Below are positions 55,683 through 64,000 of a DNA stretch of 64,000 bases, piece by piece. The notes under the pieces were generated by a model. The model worked only from the letters and a program-made list of their open reading frames with translations. It was not told where the DNA came from and did not search any database. Location of the stretch: positions 62,001-126,000 of the forward strand of contig NZ_FNII01000004.1 in NCBI RefSeq assembly GCF_900103865.1. Direction: 5' to 3'. Source of the DNA: Vreelandella arcis. GTDB taxonomy: Bacteria > Pseudomonadota > Gammaproteobacteria > Pseudomonadales > Halomonadaceae. A program made the translations under genes and the position numbers. Within the stretch, counting starts at the first letter, position 1, and every line of letters begins with the position of its first letter.

Positions 55683-56467
55683 ATATCCACAGGTGGTACC
55701 GCGGACTAGGCACGGCGCTTTCCTTCACCGCCTTCGGCATCGGTGGCCTCTTCATTGGCTTGTTCATTGCCCCGTTGCTGAGTCTGTGCGTACACAACCC
55801 CGAGCGACGCCACTATCTGGCGCGACGCCTTATCCAGCGCTGTTTCCTGGCGTTCATCAATATGATGAACGGGCTTGGGGTACTCGACTACCGTCTGGAG
55901 AACCAGGAGCGGCTGATGCGCCCCGGGCTGTTGGTGATCGCCAACCACCCCTCGCTTATCGATGTGGTTTTCCTTCTCGCGCATATGCCCCACGCCAACT
56001 GCATCGTCAAGGGACGGCTCGCCCACAACCTTTTTACACGTGGCCCTATTCGCGCGGCAGGTTATATCACCAACGATGAGCCCGAAGCCGTCCTGGAGGC
56101 GGCCCGGGAAAGCCTTCGCAAAGGCGATTCGCTCATCCTTTTTCCAGAAGGCACCCGCACCAGTCCTAAGCGCCCGATCAAGTTTCGCCGCGGGGGGGCG
56201 AACATTGCATTGCGGACAGGGACGGCGATCACGCCAGTGCTAATACGCTGTACGCCCACTACCCTAACCAAAGGGGAGCCCTGGTATCATATCCCAGCCT
56301 CCAAAGTCAGGATGGAACTACGCGTACTCGACGACTTGCCCGTTAAATCAGATAGCCAACAGCCGACCGGGCAACTGGCTAGACAACTAACACAACGGCT
56401 AAGCGAACATTTCAACAGGGAATTGGATCACTTTCACCATGAGCGAAAACTACAACCTGACGCTTGA
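55679..56467 (+). CDS. PlsC-type lysophospholipid acyltransferase family protein
   Basis: 262 residues. Acyltransferase signature ANHPSLIDVVFLL (NHxxxxD, near 86-98) and LFPEGTRTSP (near 155). Membrane segment about 10-40. In APE clusters such enzymes attach the polyene or a lipid anchor to the glycan/lipid. ATG overlaps the stop of the preceding gene (ATGA). Confidence 0.9.
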   Translation: MNIHRWYRGLGTALSFTAFGIGGLFIGLFIAPLLSLCVHNPERRHYLARRLIQRCFLAFINMMNGLGVLDYRLENQERLMRPGLLVIANHPSLIDVVFLLAHMPHANCIVKGRLAHNLFTRGPIRAAGYITNDEPEAVLEAARESLRKGDSLILFPEGTRTSPKRPIKFRRGGANIALRTGTAITPVLIRCTPTTLTKGEPWYHIPASKVRMELRVLDDLPVKSDSQQPTGQLARQLTQRLSEHFNRELDHFHHERKLQPDA

Positions 56468-56708
56468 GCTCAAGCGCCTCATCATTGACACGTTAGAGCT
56501 TGAGGATGTCGATCCTAGTGATATCGACCCAAGCGCGCCTTTATTTGGCGAAGGCCTCGGGCTCGACTCCATCGACGCGCTTGAGCTCGGCCTGGCCCTG
56601 CAAAAGCAGTACGGCATCAAGCTCGATGCCGACGCGGAAGAAACGCGCCAGCATTTCGCCAGCCTGGAAGCGCTGCAGTCACTCGTGGAGGCCCGCCGTG
56701 TCAATTGA
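56439..56708 (+). CDS. Acyl carrier protein, first of two
   Basis: 89 residues. 4'-phosphopantetheine attachment serine in GLDSIDALELGLALQ. Acidic helical bundle typical of ACP. It overlaps the acyltransferase gene by 29 nt and the second ACP gene by 11 nt. In characterised APE systems two ACPs carry the starter and the growing chain. Confidence 0.93.
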   Translation: MSENYNLTLELKRLIIDTLELEDVDPSDIDPSAPLFGEGLGLDSIDALELGLALQKQYGIKLDADAEETRQHFASLEALQSLVEARRVN

Positions 56709-56964
56709 GATTGCCGACCACCAGCGCACCGAGATACTGACGCATGTCCAGAAGACCCTGGTGAAACTGTTTGACCTTGAGACATACGACATCCAGCCTC
56801 AGGCGCGCCTCTACGAGGATCTCGATATCGACAGCATCGATGCCGTCGACCTGGTTGTCGAACTCAAGCAGTTCACGGGGCAACGCATCAAGCCTGATGA
56901 CTTTAAATCGGTGCGCACCATCGATGATGTGGTTAACGCTGTCGAACACCTGATGCAACGCTGA
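56698..56964 (+). CDS. Acyl carrier protein, second of two
   Basis: 88 residues starting at GTG (56698) within the last codons of the first ACP. Carrier serine in YEDLDIDSIDAVDLVVELKQ, closer to FabA-type AcpP than the first. A frame running further upstream overlaps the first ACP entirely and is not protein-like before the GTG, so this start is chosen. Confidence 0.9.
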   Translation: MSIEIADHQRTEILTHVQKTLVKLFDLETYDIQPQARLYEDLDIDSIDAVDLVVELKQFTGQRIKPDDFKSVRTIDDVVNAVEHLMQR

Positions 56965-56967
56965 GCA

Positions 56968-57504
56968 ATGCCGAAGCAAGGGATTAAGTCGCTCGGCATG
57001 GTGCTGGCGGTGGCCTGGCCGATACTGGTTTTCGTTTCACATGAGTACATCGGCAGCTGGCCACTTCTGATCGCCGGCTCGGCATTGCTTGCCTGGAGAA
57101 TGCCCCAGGCGCGCTATCTGGCGATGGTGATGGCGGCCAGCTTACTCACGTTAGGCGGTCTAGGGCATGCTGAGCTTGGCATGCGCGCCTACCCCGTCGC
57201 GGTGAATGCCATCATGTTGATCATCTTCCTGACCAGCCTATGGAAGGGGATGCCCATCGTCGAGCGTCTGGCCCGCCTACGCGAGCCTGACCTGCCCCCC
57301 GAGGGGGTGCAGTATACCCGGCGCGTCACCTGGGCCTGGTGCGGCTTCTTTATCGCCAACGGATCCATCGCCTGCTGGACAGCCCTCTACGCTGATTTAG
57401 CCATTTGGTCGTTGTATAACGGCGTCATCAGCTATGCACTGATCGCCTTGATGTTTGCCGGTGAATGGCTGATACGCCGCCGGTTTCGGAGCAGCCTGTC
57501 ATGA
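56968..57504 (+). CDS. COG4648-type membrane protein of APE cluster
   Basis: 178 residues with four to five spans. It fits the small integral membrane protein (COG4648) found between ACPs and the acyl ligase in APE clusters. Function not established. Starts 3 bp after the second ACP; its stop overlaps the next ATG. Confidence 0.8.
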   Translation: MPKQGIKSLGMVLAVAWPILVFVSHEYIGSWPLLIAGSALLAWRMPQARYLAMVMAASLLTLGGLGHAELGMRAYPVAVNAIMLIIFLTSLWKGMPIVERLARLREPDLPPEGVQYTRRVTWAWCGFFIANGSIACWTALYADLAIWSLYNGVISYALIALMFAGEWLIRRRFRSSLS

Positions 57505-59201
57505 CATTCGTCCCGCTTATCCGCTTGCCCTGGCGTAACGCGCACGAGGACCGACGCTCGCTGCCGCGTCACTGGGTTGACTCAACGTCGCTTACTCATC
57601 GAATCGATGCCTGGCGTCTGTGGCTAGCGGATAAACCCCGCGGCTACTGGCTGCTCTACCAATCCCGACCGGCTGAATTCTGCGCCGCCCTGGCGGCCTT
57701 ATGGGAAAGTGGCCGAGTAGCCGTGCTCCCGGCGGACAATCGCCCAGAGACGCTGGCGCGGCTTGCGGAGACGGTGGACGGCACACTGCCCGAGGCACCT
57801 GACGTCACGGCCACTCGCCAGCATGATACGGCTGCTTTCGCCATTCCTGAGGCACTTGACCCCACGGCCACGGCCGTCGTGCTATACACGTCAGGCTCCA
57901 CAGGCAACCCCGTGCGCCTGGCCAAGCGGTTCAACCAGCTGGACACCGAGCTGGCGGCACACACCCGACTATGGCCACTGGCCGGCAGTGGGGTCATCTC
58001 CCAGGTCAGCCATCAGCACATCTACGGGCTGCTTACCGGCGTATTGCATCCGCTGTGTGCAGGGGCCCCTTTTTATGGCGACCCGTGTCGTTACCCGGAA
58101 GGTCTTATCGAACGACTCAAGGAAGCCGGCGAGGCCCACCTGGCGCCCGTGATCGTGAGCTCTCCCGCCCAGCTATCGCGCCTGCCGAACCACCTTGGGT
58201 GGCATGATTCACCACGCCCCAGGCGCGTGTTCTCGTCCGGCGCGCGCCTGGCGCTGGCGCATGCGCAGCACACCGAGGCGCTGCTAAAGGCGCCAGTGAT
58301 CGAGATCTATGGCAGCACCGAAAGCGGGGGTATCGCTCAGCGGCGCCAAACGCAGGACACCGTCTGGCAGGCCCTGCCCGGCGTTGAGCTATCCTTCAGC
58401 AAGGGGCGCTTGGCGCTGCGTTCGCCCTTTCTGGAGGCTCCCCAGCAATGGTGGTATCAGCCCGACCGGGTGGCGCCCAGGCATGGCGGATTCGAACTCC
58501 TGGGCCGCGCCGACCGGCTGGCCAAGATCGCCGGGAAACGCGTCTCTCTGGATCAGATCGAGTGCCTGCTCGCCGAGACAGAGGAAGTCCGTGAAGCACG
58601 CTGCGTCGATCTTGAACGTGCGGATGGCCGATTAGGGGTGGTCGTCGTGGCCGATGAAGCGTTCATCCCACACCAGCGCGAAACCCGGCATGCGTTGATA
58701 AAGCGTCTGCGTAGCCGGCTATCGAGCCACCTGGAAGGCGTTGCCACTCCCCGCTACTGGCGTTTTGTCGATGCCCTGCCAAGCAATGCCCAAGGCAAAC
58801 TTGACCATGAATTGGTTCAGCGCCTGTTTGCCGATCTGGATGATCACAAGGCGCCGCGCTGGCTGGGTGAATATCGCGCCGATGTCACATCCTGTTGCAT
58901 AAGCCTCGAAGTACCGGAGCGCTTGATCTTTCTGGAAGGGCACTTCGACGACTATCCGGTAGTGCCGGGTGTGGTCATGGTTCAGTGGGCCATCGAACTT
59001 GCAAGCACGAGCTTTGGCGAACTGGGTGAGTTTAAGGGCATCGAACGCTTGAAGTTCAAGCAAGTTTTGCGCCCCGGCGCACGCTTCACATTGCAGCTGA
59101 CGCGCCGAGCCGAGGGAATCGCCTTTACCATTGATTCCCAGGAGGGGCGTCATTGCACCGGGCAAGTTCGCCTGCAAACGCATGGAGGGAAGCATGGCTG
59201 A
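57501..59201 (+). CDS. Acyl-ACP/CoA ligase fused to ApeI-type dehydratase
   Basis: 566 residues, two domains. Residues about 1-440 are an AMP-forming ligase: P-loop VVLYTSGSTGNPVRLAKR (near 130), YGSTESGGIA (near 275), GRADRLAKIAGKRVSLDQIE (near 335) and the C-terminal lysine segment PSNAQGKLDHELV. Residues about 460-566 are a hot-dog dehydratase of the ApeI type: LIFLEGHFDDYPVVPGVVMVQWAIELAS. The ligase is expected to load the aromatic starter acid onto ACP and the second domain to act on hydroxyacyl-ACP. In E. coli APE clusters these are reported as separate proteins, so this is a fusion variant. ATGA overlap upstream. Confidence 0.9.
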   Translation: MTFVPLIRLPWRNAHEDRRSLPRHWVDSTSLTHRIDAWRLWLADKPRGYWLLYQSRPAEFCAALAALWESGRVAVLPADNRPETLARLAETVDGTLPEAPDVTATRQHDTAAFAIPEALDPTATAVVLYTSGSTGNPVRLAKRFNQLDTELAAHTRLWPLAGSGVISQVSHQHIYGLLTGVLHPLCAGAPFYGDPCRYPEGLIERLKEAGEAHLAPVIVSSPAQLSRLPNHLGWHDSPRPRRVFSSGARLALAHAQHTEALLKAPVIEIYGSTESGGIAQRRQTQDTVWQALPGVELSFSKGRLALRSPFLEAPQQWWYQPDRVAPRHGGFELLGRADRLAKIAGKRVSLDQIECLLAETEEVREARCVDLERADGRLGVVVVADEAFIPHQRETRHALIKRLRSRLSSHLEGVATPRYWRFVDALPSNAQGKLDHELVQRLFADLDDHKAPRWLGEYRADVTSCCISLEVPERLIFLEGHFDDYPVVPGVVMVQWAIELASTSFGELGEFKGIERLKFKQVLRPGARFTLQLTRRAEGIAFTIDSQEGRHCTGQVRLQTHGGKHG

Positions 59202-59949
59202 CGCACGCCCCTGTATTCTGATCCCGGTTTACAACCATCCCGCCACGATCGGCCCGCTATGCGACGAGCTTTCTACGCTGGGGCTACCGCTGTTGCTGGT
59301 AGATGATGGCAGCGACGCCGAGTGCGCAAGCGAACTTAACCGTCTGGCAGCGAAAGGCCATCACCTGGTACGCCTCGACATCAATCAAGGCAAGGGAGCC
59401 GCCGTGCGTGCCGGTCTCGCGGAAGCCCAGCGCCTGGGGTATACCCATGCCCTTCAGGTCGATGCCGACGGCCAGCATGACGTCGGCGATTTGCCTGCCT
59501 TTCTCGCTGAGCTGGATACCGCGCCGGACACCCTGGTGGTTGGCTACCCCCGCTATGATGAAAGCGTCCCGCGGATACGTTTCTATGGCCGTTACGCCAC
59601 CCATATCTGGGTATGGATCAACACCCTGTCGCTGGAGATCCGGGACTCGATGTGTGGCGTCAGGCTCTACCCAGTCGCGCCGCTCAACCGCCTGCTGGCA
59701 AAGCACAGCGGCGGCAATCGCATGACCTTCGATACCGAAGTGCTGGTACGCTGGCATTGGGCGGGCGGCGCCATAGCCAATCGCCCGGTACGCGTCCACT
59801 ACCCAGTGGGTGGCGTCAGCCATTACGCCGTATGGCGCGACAACCGCCAGATCACGGTCATGCACACGCGTCTATTCTTTGGCATGCTGCTACGCCTGCC
59901 GCGTTTACTGGCGCGGCATTGGCGCAAACAAGCGAAGGTGGGTTCATGA
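59194..59949 (+). CDS. Family 2 glycosyltransferase
   Basis: 251 residues, DPM/GT-A fold. CILIPVYNHPATI start, LLLVDDGSDAECA, QVDADGQHDVGDLPAF (the DxD-type motif), and a GNRMTFDTEVLVRWHW acceptor motif. APE clusters regularly include such a transferase, probably for sugar attachment or lipid carrier glycosylation. Its start overlaps the ligase stop by 8 nt and follows GGAGGGA. Confidence 0.92.
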   Translation: MADARPCILIPVYNHPATIGPLCDELSTLGLPLLLVDDGSDAECASELNRLAAKGHHLVRLDINQGKGAAVRAGLAEAQRLGYTHALQVDADGQHDVGDLPAFLAELDTAPDTLVVGYPRYDESVPRIRFYGRYATHIWVWINTLSLEIRDSMCGVRLYPVAPLNRLLAKHSGGNRMTFDTEVLVRWHWAGGAIANRPVRVHYPVGGVSHYAVWRDNRQITVMHTRLFFGMLLRLPRLLARHWRKQAKVGS

Positions 59950-60887
59950 GTCACCATTGGGCACGCATCGGCGAGCGCGGCACCGTGGCCGGCATGATGT
60001 TAATGGTGGCGATTCAGCGCCACCTGGGTCGCTGGCCCTTTCGGCTAGTGCTATGGCCGGTCATCCTGTGGTACTTCCTGGTGCATACCACGGCAAGGCG
60101 CGCCTCTCAGTCGTTCTTGAAGCGTCTCTACCCCCAGCTTGAGCAGCGTCTTTTCGCTCGGTGGTGGCATAGTTACCGCCACTTCCTGAGCTTCGGCGAA
60201 GCACTGATGGACAAAGTTGAGGCCTGGTGTGGCAACATCGCCGACCACCGCTTGACGGGCACCGGTTTCGAGCAGTTTAGCGCCACCATCGAAAGTGGTC
60301 GTGGCGGGTTAATTCTCGTCGCGCACCACGGCAATCTCGACGTGGTCAATGCCCTTGCCGAGCGCCATGCGGCACTCGACTTGACGGTGATGATGCACAC
60401 CCGCAATGCGCGCAAGTTCAATTCACTGCTCGAGCGCGTCACCGGCAAACCCCGCCCCCAGGTGCTTGAAGTCGGAGATATCACGCCCGCCACCGCGCAG
60501 ACATTGGCGGAGCGAATTCACGCTGGAGGCTATGTCGTCATCGCCGCCGACCGGTTACCACTGGCCGGGGAGCGAACGCAGACGCTGGATTTTCTCGGCG
60601 ATCGTGCCCGCTTCCCCGAGGGGCCCTTCCAACTGGCCGCGCTGCTTCGCTGCCCCCTCTATGCGCTGGCCTGCGTGCGCGATGGCGATAACTTCCGGAT
60701 CGACTTTGAATGTATCGGCGACACTCAGGAACTACCTCGCCGACAGCGCGACACATGGATTGCCACGGCGATGCAGGCCCACGCCGACCATCTGGCCGAG
60801 CGCGTTCGGCGCCACCCGTTGCAATGGTTCAATTTCTATCCGTTCTGGATCAATGACACTGGATATTCGCATGACGACACGCCATGA
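59946..60887 (+). CDS. LpxL/HtrB-like lipid A acyltransferase family protein
   Basis: 313 residues. Membrane segment near 20-50, then catalytic ILVAHHGNLDVVNALAE (HxxxxD-type) near 120, and a C-terminal NFYPFW motif common to LPLAT/LpxL acyltransferases. In APE clusters this second acyltransferase likely finishes the membrane-anchored lipid. ATGA overlap with the glycosyltransferase. Confidence 0.9.
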   Translation: MSHHWARIGERGTVAGMMLMVAIQRHLGRWPFRLVLWPVILWYFLVHTTARRASQSFLKRLYPQLEQRLFARWWHSYRHFLSFGEALMDKVEAWCGNIADHRLTGTGFEQFSATIESGRGGLILVAHHGNLDVVNALAERHAALDLTVMMHTRNARKFNSLLERVTGKPRPQVLEVGDITPATAQTLAERIHAGGYVVIAADRLPLAGERTQTLDFLGDRARFPEGPFQLAALLRCPLYALACVRDGDNFRIDFECIGDTQELPRRQRDTWIATAMQAHADHLAERVRRHPLQWFNFYPFWINDTGYSHDDTP

Positions 60888-62442
60888 CCCAACGCCTGGC
60901 CCCATCACCAGCGAACCGCTTGTCCTGGATGGGTCGACGGTCACCCTCGAGGAGGTTCTGGACGTGGCTGAAGGCCGCCGTCGTGTCGCCCTGTCGACGG
61001 CCACAGCCTTCCGTGAGCGCATTGCCAAAGGCAACGCCTTCCTTGAGCGGCTGCTCGAGGAAGATGGGGTCGTCTACGGTGTCACCACCGGCTACGGCGA
61101 CTCCTGCACGCGTGAAGTGCCCGCTTCCGACCTGGAGCAACTCCCCCGCCAGCTATATACCTTCCATGGCTGTGGCTTGGGCGAGGCGCTGTCGGTGGAA
61201 GCCGCGCGGGCCGTGATCATGGTTCGCCTGGTATCGCTGTGCCGCGGCGTCTCGGGCGTCAGCGTCGAGCTCCTCGAGCGCCTGGTCTGGCTACTGGAAC
61301 ACGATGTCATTCCGGTCATTCCCGAAGAAGGCTCCGTCGGTGCCAGCGGCGACCTGACGCCTCTGTCTTACCTGGCCGCCGTGCTGTGCGGCGAGCGCGA
61401 CGTGTTTCATGGCGGCCAGCGGCGCGCAACCGCCGAGGTCTTCGCCGAGCATGGCCTCGCGCCGTATCGTTTGAAGCCCAAAGAAGGCCTGGCGCTGATG
61501 AACGGCACTGCCGTCATGACGGCGCTGGGCGTGTTCGCCTTTGCCCGCACCACGTATTTGGCGCAGCTGACCACGCGCATTACGGCACTCTCCGTGCATG
61601 CTCTGGATGGCAACCCCTATCATTTCGATGCCGAACTGTTCGCCGCCAAGCCGCATCCGGGGCAGAATAAAGTGGCCGAGCGACTGCGCGATGACCTGCA
61701 CGCGCCGGATACGCCGCGCAACTCTCCGCGTCTCCAGGATCGCTATTCGACACGCTGCGCCCCCCACGTGATCGGCGTGGTGGAAGACGCGCTCCCCTGG
61801 TGGCGCCAGTTTCTCGAGAACGAACTCAACAGTGCCAATGACAACCCGCTGATCGACGCCGAACACGGCAAGGTCATGCACGGCGGCCACTTCTACGGCG
61901 GGCATGTCGCCTTTGTGATGGATAGCCTCAAGCAAGCCTGCGCCAACCTGGCCGACCTGCTTGATCGCCAGCTGGCGCAGCTGGTCGACACCCGCTTCAA
62001 TCACGGCCTGCCCAGTAACCTGAGCGGCGCCAGCGCTGAACGGGCCAGCCTCAACCATGGCTACAAGGCGGTGCAGATCGGCGCGTCCGCGTGGACCGCC
62101 GAGGCGCTGAAGATGACCATGCCAGCCAGCGTCTTCTCACGCTCCACCGAGTGCCATAATCAAGACAAGGTCAGCATGGGCACCATTGCCGCGCGGGATG
62201 CACTGCGCGTGCTGACACTCGTCGAACAGGTCGCCGCCGCCACCCTGCATGCGGTCTGCCAGGCCGTCGAGCTGCGCGGCCAACTCGACGGGGCTGCGCC
62301 GCTGCCCAAGCGCCTGGCGGCGTTTCTCGGGGCCTGTCGGCTGGTTTTTCCCGCCCTCGACGAAGACCGCGCCCTGGAACACGAACTGCGCACACTCTGT
62401 GGCAGGATTCGCCAACGCCATTGGAGCCTTTATGACGCCTGA
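60871..62442 (+). CDS. MIO-dependent aromatic amino acid ammonia lyase
   Basis: 523 residues of the HAL/PAL/TAL family. The MIO prosthetic group forms from A158-S159-G160 in GSVGASGDLTPLSY. Tyr69 (VVYGVTTGYG) is the general base. The substrate-selectivity pair aligned to the SH of HAL, HL of TAL and FL of PAL is F98-H99 (YTFHGCG), an unusual combination. In APE and flexirubin clusters the lyase supplies a hydroxycinnamate-like starter that the adjacent ligase activates; here the amino acid could be tyrosine, phenylalanine or another. The start is chosen at ATG 60871 (17-nt overlap); ATG at 60853 is an alternative. Downstream overlaps with the thioesterase gene. Confidence 0.92.
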   Translation: MTTRHDPTPGPITSEPLVLDGSTVTLEEVLDVAEGRRRVALSTATAFRERIAKGNAFLERLLEEDGVVYGVTTGYGDSCTREVPASDLEQLPRQLYTFHGCGLGEALSVEAARAVIMVRLVSLCRGVSGVSVELLERLVWLLEHDVIPVIPEEGSVGASGDLTPLSYLAAVLCGERDVFHGGQRRATAEVFAEHGLAPYRLKPKEGLALMNGTAVMTALGVFAFARTTYLAQLTTRITALSVHALDGNPYHFDAELFAAKPHPGQNKVAERLRDDLHAPDTPRNSPRLQDRYSTRCAPHVIGVVEDALPWWRQFLENELNSANDNPLIDAEHGKVMHGGHFYGGHVAFVMDSLKQACANLADLLDRQLAQLVDTRFNHGLPSNLSGASAERASLNHGYKAVQIGASAWTAEALKMTMPASVFSRSTECHNQDKVSMGTIAARDALRVLTLVEQVAAATLHAVCQAVELRGQLDGAAPLPKRLAAFLGACRLVFPALDEDRALEHELRTLCGRIRQRHWSLYDA

Positions 62443-62872
62443 CGACCGCCCGCTGCCGAGCTGCGAAACCGAGCTGAAGATCCCTTTCCATGACATCGAC
62501 ATGATGCAGGTGGCCTGGCATGGCCACTACGTGCGCTATCTGGAAATCGCCCGCTGCGAACTGCTGGATGCTATCGACTATAACTACCCACAGATGCAGG
62601 ACTCGGGGTTTGCCTGGCCGGTGATCGATCTACGCTTGCGGTATGCCGCACCGGCGCTCTTCGCTCAGCGCATCGCCATCGAAGCACGCCTGACCGAGTG
62701 GGAAAATCGTCTCAAGATCGACTATACAATTCGCGATGCGCAGACGCGCAAACGCCTGACACGGGCCTGGAGCGTTCAGGTCGCCGTCGGGCTCAACGAC
62801 CATGAAATGCGCCTTGAGTCGCCGCCTGTGCTGGTGGAACGGCTTCTCGCCTGGCAGGAGGCTCAACCGTAA
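62432..62872 (+). CDS. Acyl-CoA/ACP thioesterase of 4HBT hot-dog family
   Basis: 146 residues. 4-hydroxybenzoyl-CoA thioesterase-like: IPFHDIDMMQVAWHGHYVRYLEIAR, with Asp as catalytic candidate. Probably releases the starter or the finished polyene. Overlaps the lyase by 11 nt. Confidence 0.9.
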   Translation: MTPDDRPLPSCETELKIPFHDIDMMQVAWHGHYVRYLEIARCELLDAIDYNYPQMQDSGFAWPVIDLRLRYAAPALFAQRIAIEARLTEWENRLKIDYTIRDAQTRKRLTRAWSVQVAVGLNDHEMRLESPPVLVERLLAWQEAQP

Positions 62873-63432
62873 TGCGCCCGATTAACCGGATAATGGTGTT
62901 AATAAGCTTCGGCTTGATGGTCAGCACACCCGCGGTGGCCGCGCCGGAAGAGGATGATCTTGCTGAACGGTTGGCAGTGAATGCCCCGCAATGCGGCCGC
63001 TTCGAGCAGGCGCGCTGGATGGCCGACCTCGACACCCAGCTAGATAGCCGTGGCTACTTTGAACATCAACAAGACGGCCTGGTCTGGCAGACCATCGCCC
63101 CCATCAATGACCGCGTCCTCCTGAGCGAAGACAACGACGAGTTGCCAACAGGCTTCCAGGTGATCGCACCGGTACTTGGCGGCCTTCTTTCGGGTGACTG
63201 GCAACTGCTGGAAAGGCACTTCACTATCGAACTCAGCGGTGAGCAGCAACGCTGGCAGGCGACACTGATGCCAAAAGAGGCGAACATCGCCGAACGCCTC
63301 ACCCAACTGCGCGTTCAGGGTAGCCAGCAGGTGGATGAGGTCGAGATCGACTTCGCCAACGATGACCGGCTCAGTTTGACCCTCACCGCCGCCGATTGCG
63401 ACAACCTCGACGATAGTGATCCTGCAACGTGA
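62872..63432 (+). CDS. LolA-like outer membrane lipoprotein carrier protein
   Basis: 186 residues. Signal peptide about 1-24 (VLISFGLMVSTPAVAAP). The remainder is LolA-related, with FEHQQDGLVWQTIAP early and an alternating strand pattern. APE clusters include such a chaperone to ferry the hydrophobic product to the outer membrane. TAATG overlap with the thioesterase. Confidence 0.82.
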   Translation: MRPINRIMVLISFGLMVSTPAVAAPEEDDLAERLAVNAPQCGRFEQARWMADLDTQLDSRGYFEHQQDGLVWQTIAPINDRVLLSEDNDELPTGFQVIAPVLGGLLSGDWQLLERHFTIELSGEQQRWQATLMPKEANIAERLTQLRVQGSQQVDEVEIDFANDDRLSLTLTAADCDNLDDSDPAT

Positions 63433-64000
63433 GCCATGCACAGCCCCCGACCCGAATGGAGCGTCTTGCTGCCTTCGCCTGGGCGGGGCTGTTGCTGGGC
63501 TGTGCTCTTTTGCTGGCGGGTTTGCTGAGCAGAGGCACGCCGCTGGATACACGTATCACCGCGCTGCTGCCCGATACCCAGCAGGAAGCCTTGATCGAAC
63601 GCGCCGAACAGCGCCTGACCGGCGCCTTTGAAGATCGCTTTGTATTGCTGGTACGAGGCGACTCTCCAGCTGAGCTAGTGGCCGAACTCAAGGATCATTT
63701 GCGGGACTCTTCAAGCGTTGACGCTTTCGACGACGATCTCTCGCAAGCCCCCGGCAGTGATCTGGGGCAATACCGCTATCGACTACTGCCAGAAACCCTC
63801 GCCAACGCCGATGATGACGCCTGGGTAGAGCGCGGCCTAAACCGCTTGTTTATCCCCGGTAGCCAGGCCGACCCGCGCCGTGACCCCTTCGGCCTGCTCG
63901 ATGCCTGGCTGGAGCAGCGGTTTGCGGGCCCCCTACACATAGTCGAGGGCCTGCCTGCCGTTAACGACGAGAGCGGACGCTGGTTCGTCGTCAGTGGTCA
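63429..64000 (+). CDS. MMPL-family exporter, 5' part only
   Basis: The GTG at 63429 overlaps the LolA-like stop (GTGA). About 190 codons are in the window: a first span (about 14-36, AFAWAGLLLGCALLLAGLLS) and a large periplasmic loop. This matches the RND/MMPL exporter always found in APE clusters next to the LolA-like gene. The gene continues past position 64000. The usual length is near 770 residues. Confidence 0.85.
   Translation, partial: MSHAQPPTRMERLAAFAWAGLLLGCALLLAGLLSRGTPLDTRITALLPDTQQEALIERAEQRLTGAFEDRFVLLVRGDSPAELVAELKDHLRDSSSVDAFDDDLSQAPGSDLGQYRYRLLPETLANADDDAWVERGLNRLFIPGSQADPRRDPFGLLDAWLEQRFAGPLHIVEGLPAVNDESGRWFVVSG

Noticed and set aside
60406-60870. Long N-terminal extension of the ammonia lyase
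   Set aside because: This part is an out-of-frame reading of the acyltransferase gene; the lyase family begins near 60871.

Overview
The window looks like chromosomal DNA of a moderately halophilic gammaproteobacterium of the Halomonas type (Halomonadaceae). This is inferred from the high GC content, the gene order grpE-dnaK / recN / fur-bamE / ratA-rnfH / smpB-ssrA, a Fur protein with only one cysteine in its metal motif, a NhaD-type Na+/H+ antiporter, an H+/Na+-coupled Ca2+ exchanger and several quaternary-amine genes. No phage genes, integrase or CRISPR array were seen.

Layout. 1-7.2 kb is housekeeping: dnaK (cut by the window edge) and grpE behind a near-consensus sigma-32 promoter, recN behind a LexA-box promoter, fur, bamE, ratA-rnfH, smpB and tmRNA. 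7.3-16.8 kb is a catabolic/transport island flanked by two GlxA-type AraC regulators. It holds a gamma-butyrobetaine-hydroxylase-like 2-oxoglutarate dioxygenase overlapping an HD-domain oxygenase (the TmpA/TmpB pattern of trimethylammonioethylphosphonate degradation), an OpuAC-type quaternary-amine binding protein, a complete histidine-type ABC transporter and a second butyrobetaine-dioxygenase paralogue. 17-22.6 kb carries ion and metal genes: Zur-boxed zinT, an SbtA-like bicarbonate transporter with a divergent LysR regulator, a CaCA exchanger and nhaD. 22.7-38.4 kb holds three c-di-GMP proteins, a NIT-domain chemoreceptor, small envelope proteins and a phnCDEE phosphonate-type ABC transporter with a candidate Pho box. 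38.5-46.2 kb returns to core genes: a PhoD-like phosphatase, DUF1853, proB, obg, rpmA-rplU, ispB and tRNA-Pro(CGG).

46.2-54.8 kb is an accessory stretch beginning at tRNA-Pro. It has a BrnT/BrnA toxin-antitoxin pair, an IS110 transposase remnant, an L,D-transpeptidase / M23-like / Dsb-like / CDF metal-efflux run, a PAS-GGDEF cyclase, an MFS exporter and a TauE permease. It ends at a decayed tRNA that aligns without gaps to the tRNA-Pro. 55.0 kb to the window end is the first part of an aryl-polyene (APE) pigment cluster: chain-length-factor-like ketosynthase, two acyltransferases, two ACPs, a membrane protein, a fused acyl ligase/dehydratase, a glycosyltransferase, an MIO ammonia lyase, a thioesterase, a LolA-like protein and an MMPL exporter cut by the edge. 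These genes are almost all joined by 4-20 nt overlaps, so one polycistronic unit is likely.

The most promising material for follow-up is the TmpAB-like island with its mixed transporter and paired regulators; the ammonia lyase with an atypical selectivity pair; and the tRNA-bracketed accessory stretch with its envelope/metal operon.
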